Source: Sulfurivermis sp040755915
GTDB taxonomy: Bacteria > Pseudomonadota > Gammaproteobacteria > Thiohalomonadales > Thiohalomonadaceae
DNA length: 64,000 bases
Reading direction: 5' to 3'
Assembly (NCBI GenBank): GCA_040755915.1
Contig: JBFLWM010000001.1
Location: 1-64,000 of the forward strand
Each line of letters begins with the position of its first letter. Position 1 is the first letter of the stretch. Of the stretch, positions 61,893 to 64,000 are shown one piece after another. Below the pieces are notes generated by a model. It did not search any database. It worked only from the letters and a program-made list of their open reading frames with translations, and was not told where the DNA came from. The translations under genes and the position numbers were made by a program.

Positions 61893-62360
61893 ATGAAGAT
61901 ATTGCGTGTGTTGGCTGTGCTGTGTGCCGGGCTGTATGTGTCGCTGGCGAATGCTGCGGGAGCCATGGTGGAAAATCCCTGGGTGCGTGAAGCACCGCCG
62001 GCAGCGGCAGCGTTGGGGGCTTTTATGGTTCTGCACAATCATGGTGGCCAGCCGCTGGTATTGGTGGGCGCGGAGACCGCCGTCGCCGCTGAGGTGCAGC
62101 TGCACCGGACGGTGATGGAGGGCGGGATGGCAAAGATGCTGCATCAGCCCGCTATCGAGATCCCGGCCAAGGGCAGCGTGGAGTTCAAGCCTGGTGATTA
62201 TCATCTGATGTTGATGAAGCCCAAGCAGGCACTGAAGGCAGGTGACCGTGTGGAGATTACCCTGAAGTTCAAGGATGGCAGTACGCTGCCGGCCAGTTTC
62301 GAGGTGCGTGCCGGAATGGGCATGGCGATGGATCACGGCAAGATGCAACACGGCCATTGA
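61893..62360 (+). CDS. PCu(A)C-type periplasmic copper chaperone
   Basis: This 155-aa protein has a signal peptide (residues 1-18, ending LANA) and the PCu(A)C domain. WVREAPPAAAALGAFMVLHN opens it, and the copper ligands His/Met lie in QLHRTVMEGGMAKM and GDYHLMLMKP. The C-terminus is an extra His/Met-rich tail (GMGMAMDHGKMQHGH). It is the last gene of the right arm. Relatives deliver Cu(I) to cytochrome oxidase. Confidence 0.92.
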   Translation: MKILRVLAVLCAGLYVSLANAAGAMVENPWVREAPPAAAALGAFMVLHNHGGQPLVLVGAETAVAAEVQLHRTVMEGGMAKMLHQPAIEIPAKGSVEFKPGDYHLMLMKPKQALKAGDRVEITLKFKDGSTLPASFEVRAGMGMAMDHGKMQHGH

Positions 62361-62380
62361 TTTATCGCAGCAAACAAAAA

Positions 62381-62406
62381 AGGGCGGCACTAGCCGCCCT
62401 TTTTTT
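62381..62406. terminator. Bidirectional terminator after PCu(A)C gene
   Basis: AGGGCGGC (62381-62388) and GCCGCCCT (62393-62400) form the stem, with A-run before and T-run after (62401-62406). It ends the right arm and the convergent regulator gene. Confidence 0.9.
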
Positions 62407-62424
62407 ATCTCCTTAGGCCTGAGC

Positions 62425-63384
62425 TTATTCGATGGCGTATTTTTTCAGGCGATAGAGCAGGGTATCGCGGGTCAGTCCGAGCAGGCGCGCGGCATGGCTG
62501 CGATTGCCGCGGGTCTTGTAGAGGGCCTGACGGATCATCTGCTGCTCCAGCTCCTCGAGCTTGATGCCGCTGTCGGGTAGAGTGAACAGGGTCGGTTCCT
62601 CAAGTTGCGGAACACGGATTTCATGGGGCAGATTTTCCAGATCGACATCCCCGCCGGGCAGGAGAACGACCATACGCTCGGCAAAATTGCGCAATTCACG
62701 GATGTTGCCGGGCCAGCGGTACTGTTCCAGCGCCTTGAGGGCGCGCGGGCGGTAGCGGGGGGGCTGCAGGTCATGTTGTTCCGCAATGCGCGTTGTGAGG
62801 CTGTCGAGCAACAGGCGGATATCACCGCAGCGGTTGCGCAGCGCCGGCAGTTCCAGCGGCACGACATTGAGGCGATAGTACAGGTCGGCACGGAACAGGC
62901 CCTGCTTCACGCGCTGGTGCAGATCGTGATGGGTGGCGGCGATAACGCGCACATCGACACGCTCTACTTCGGTGTCCCCCACGGGCTGCAGTTCGCTGGA
63001 CTCGAGGAAACGCAACAGCTTGGCCTGCACCGCCAGAGGCAGCTCACCGATTTCATCCAGGAACAGGGTGCCACCGTGGGCGGCACGGATGCGGCCGGCA
63101 TGCTCGCGTACGGCACCGGTGAATGCCCCCTTGCGGTGGCCGAAGAGTTCGGACTCGGCGAGCCCCTCGGGCAGGGCGGCGCAGTTGATGGCAACGAAGG
63201 GACCGCGGGCACGGCGGCTTTCCTGGTGGATGGCCGAGGCAAACAATTCCTTGCCGGTTCCGCTTTCTCCAAGCAGGAGCGCAGTAACGTCGGTGGCGGC
63301 AACCACCTTGGCTGAGCGGATGAGAGCGCAGAACTCCGGTGCTTGGCCGGTCAGCAGTTGATCAAAAGCGTTCATGCCAGACAT
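62425..63384 (-). CDS. Sigma-54-dependent activator without sensor domain
   Basis: This 319-aa AAA+ enhancer-binding protein has Walker A GESGTGKE (39-46), the sigma-54 contact loop GAFTGA (86-91), TLFLDEIGELPL and an arginine-finger region. The Fis-type helix-turn-helix is C-terminal (GNRSHAARLLGLTRDTLLYRLKKY). The N-terminal part before the AAA+ core is only about 20 residues, so there is no receiver, GAF or PAS domain. ATG 63384 follows AGGAG; 63375 is possible. It is convergent with the right arm and likely controls the sigma-54 promoters between the arms. Confidence 0.93.
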   Translation of the reverse strand: MSGMNAFDQLLTGQAPEFCALIRSAKVVAATDVTALLLGESGTGKELFASAIHQESRRARGPFVAINCAALPEGLAESELFGHRKGAFTGAVREHAGRIRAAHGGTLFLDEIGELPLAVQAKLLRFLESSELQPVGDTEVERVDVRVIAATHHDLHQRVKQGLFRADLYYRLNVVPLELPALRNRCGDIRLLLDSLTTRIAEQHDLQPPRYRPRALKALEQYRWPGNIRELRNFAERMVVLLPGGDVDLENLPHEIRVPQLEEPTLFTLPDSGIKLEELEQQMIRQALYKTRGNRSHAARLLGLTRDTLLYRLKKYAIE

Positions 63385-63562
63385 GGTGCTGCTCCTGTCC
63401 CGTCGTTTGTCGTTGGTTTGTACTGCATGCAGGCCCAAGAATAGCGTCGAGGCTGCATACGGTAAAGTCCCTGGGTGACATAAGGCCATGACGCGGCGCT
63501 TGGTGCCTTGACGGCGATCAAGGGGGATCTCGCAGGGAGCGTAAACTAGTTGTAGTTTCCTC

Positions 63563-63591
63563 TTGATCGGCGGCGATGAATTTGTTTTAAT
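63563..63591 (+). promoter_or_regulatory. Promoter of tRNA-Lys
   Basis: TTGATC (63563-63568) and TTTAAT (63586-63591) are 17 bp apart, with a GC-rich discriminator (GCGCCCTC) downstream and the tRNA starting at 63606. Confidence 0.6.
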
Positions 63592-63605
63592 TTGCGCCCT
63601 CTTCA

Positions 63606-63681
63606 GGGCCGTTAGCTCAGTTGGTAGAGCAGGAGACTCTTAATCTCTTGGTCGTAGGTTCGAATCCTACACGGCCCACCA
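63606..63681 (+). tRNA. tRNA-Lys (CUU)
   Basis: A 76-nt cloverleaf with acceptor GGGCCGT/ACGGCCC, anticodon loop CTCTTAA giving CTT, T-arm GTTCGAAT and encoded CCA. Confidence 0.92.
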
Positions 63682-63771
63682 ATTTTCCCTCCTGTATTTT
63701 TCATCCGTCGGTCTTGATTTTCTCCGTGCCAGGCGTCCCTTTTGGGGCTATATCGTGCCGGTGGGAACCGT

Positions 63772-63777
63772 TATAAT
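63772..63777 (+). promoter_or_regulatory. -10 element before tRNA-Leu
   Basis: A perfect TATAAT lies 11 bp upstream of tRNA-Leu. I see no good -35 hexamer at 16-18 bp, so the call rests on the -10 alone. Confidence 0.4.
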
Positions 63778-63787
63778 CCCCCGATTC

Positions 63788-63872
63788 GCGAAAGTGGCGG
63801 AATTGGTAGACGCACTGGATTTAGGTTCCAGCGGGGCAACCCGTGAGAGTTCGAGTCTCTCCTTTCGCACCA
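63788..63872 (+). tRNA. tRNA-Leu (UAG)
   Basis: An 85-nt class II tRNA with acceptor GCGAAAG/CTTTCGC, anticodon stem CTGGA/TCCAG, loop TTTAGGT giving TAG, a long variable arm (CGGGGCAACCCG) and encoded CCA. Confidence 0.95.
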
Positions 63873-63979
63873 GCATGCCTGGTGCAGCAGTTACCCTGCC
63901 GTATCGCACGTGCCGTGCCCTCGACCGGGCGGCCCAGTTTCCCGATTACAACTATTGCTATTGGAATTAAGGAGTTGCA

Positions 63980-64000
63980 ATGCAGGTTTCAGTTGAGACG
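63980..64000 (+). CDS. tig: Trigger factor, first codons (cut by window edge)
   Basis: The last 21 bases encode MQVSVET, the characteristic start of trigger factor, after a GGAG site 7 bp upstream. tRNA genes before tig are usual in gammaproteobacteria. Only seven codons are visible, so the call rests on this start and its context. Confidence 0.7.

Overview
The window is a stretch of a high-GC proteobacterial chromosome, best read as a gammaproteobacterium (Chromatiales-like is my guess, not proven). Supporting signs are a FimV/HubP polar protein, the gene order truA-trpF-trpB-trpA-accD-(HDOD)-folC-dedD-cvpA-purF, leuCDB-asd-usg, ppiB-lpxH-cysS neighbours, a Pro-Arg-His tRNA cluster, and tRNA-Lys/tRNA-Leu just upstream of trigger factor. 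Anaerobic-type enzymes (hemN, a double-cubane-type reductase, NapH-like polyferredoxins) suggest growth at low oxygen.

Layout. 1-304: tail of an IS3-family insertion sequence fused to an AT-rich gene remnant. 400-3088: a divergent AmmeMemoRadiSam triad. 3.2-12.1 kb: housekeeping genes (mogA, prmB, hemN, aroC) with two outer-membrane proteins, a PKHD hydroxylase and an MFS transporter. 12.1-19.2 kb: a LysR regulator divergent from leuC, then leuD, leuB, asd and usg, with an inverted-repeat element in every junction; one of these carries a GxxExxY nuclease-like gene. 19.3-33.2 kb: fimV, truA, trpFBA, accD, HDOD, folC, dedD, cvpA, purF, metZ. 33.4-49.5 kb: an RNA-binding protein, glycerate kinase, DUF455, lpxH, ppiB, ppiA, cysS, a CHASE hybrid kinase, small and uncharacterised genes, a sodium:solute symporter, a DUF2207/LemA pair and folD. 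49.7-50.06 kb: tRNA-Pro/Arg/His with a promoter and a terminator.

50.08-63.38 kb is an accessory locus with lower GC in its centre, built as two divergent arms around a 573-bp control region. The left arm (minus strand) encodes a His-rich membrane-anchored periplasmic protein, a NapH-like polyferredoxin, a double-cubane-type reductase, its ATP-dependent activase and a CcdA/SafE-like membrane protein. The right arm (plus strand) encodes a TonB-dependent receptor, a second copy of the trio (periplasmic protein, polyferredoxin, CcdA/SafE-like protein), a dedicated ExbB-ExbD-TonB set and a PCu(A)C copper chaperone. A sigma-54 activator without a sensor domain follows. The control region holds a near-consensus -24/-12 promoter for the left arm and a weaker one for the right arm with an IHF-like site and two direct repeats 20 bp apart upstream. 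I infer a TonB-energised uptake system for a metal or metal complex coupled to membrane and cytoplasmic Fe-S redox proteins. The substrate is unknown. This is the strongest candidate for an undescribed system here.

63.6-64.0 kb: tRNA-Lys, tRNA-Leu and the first codons of tig.
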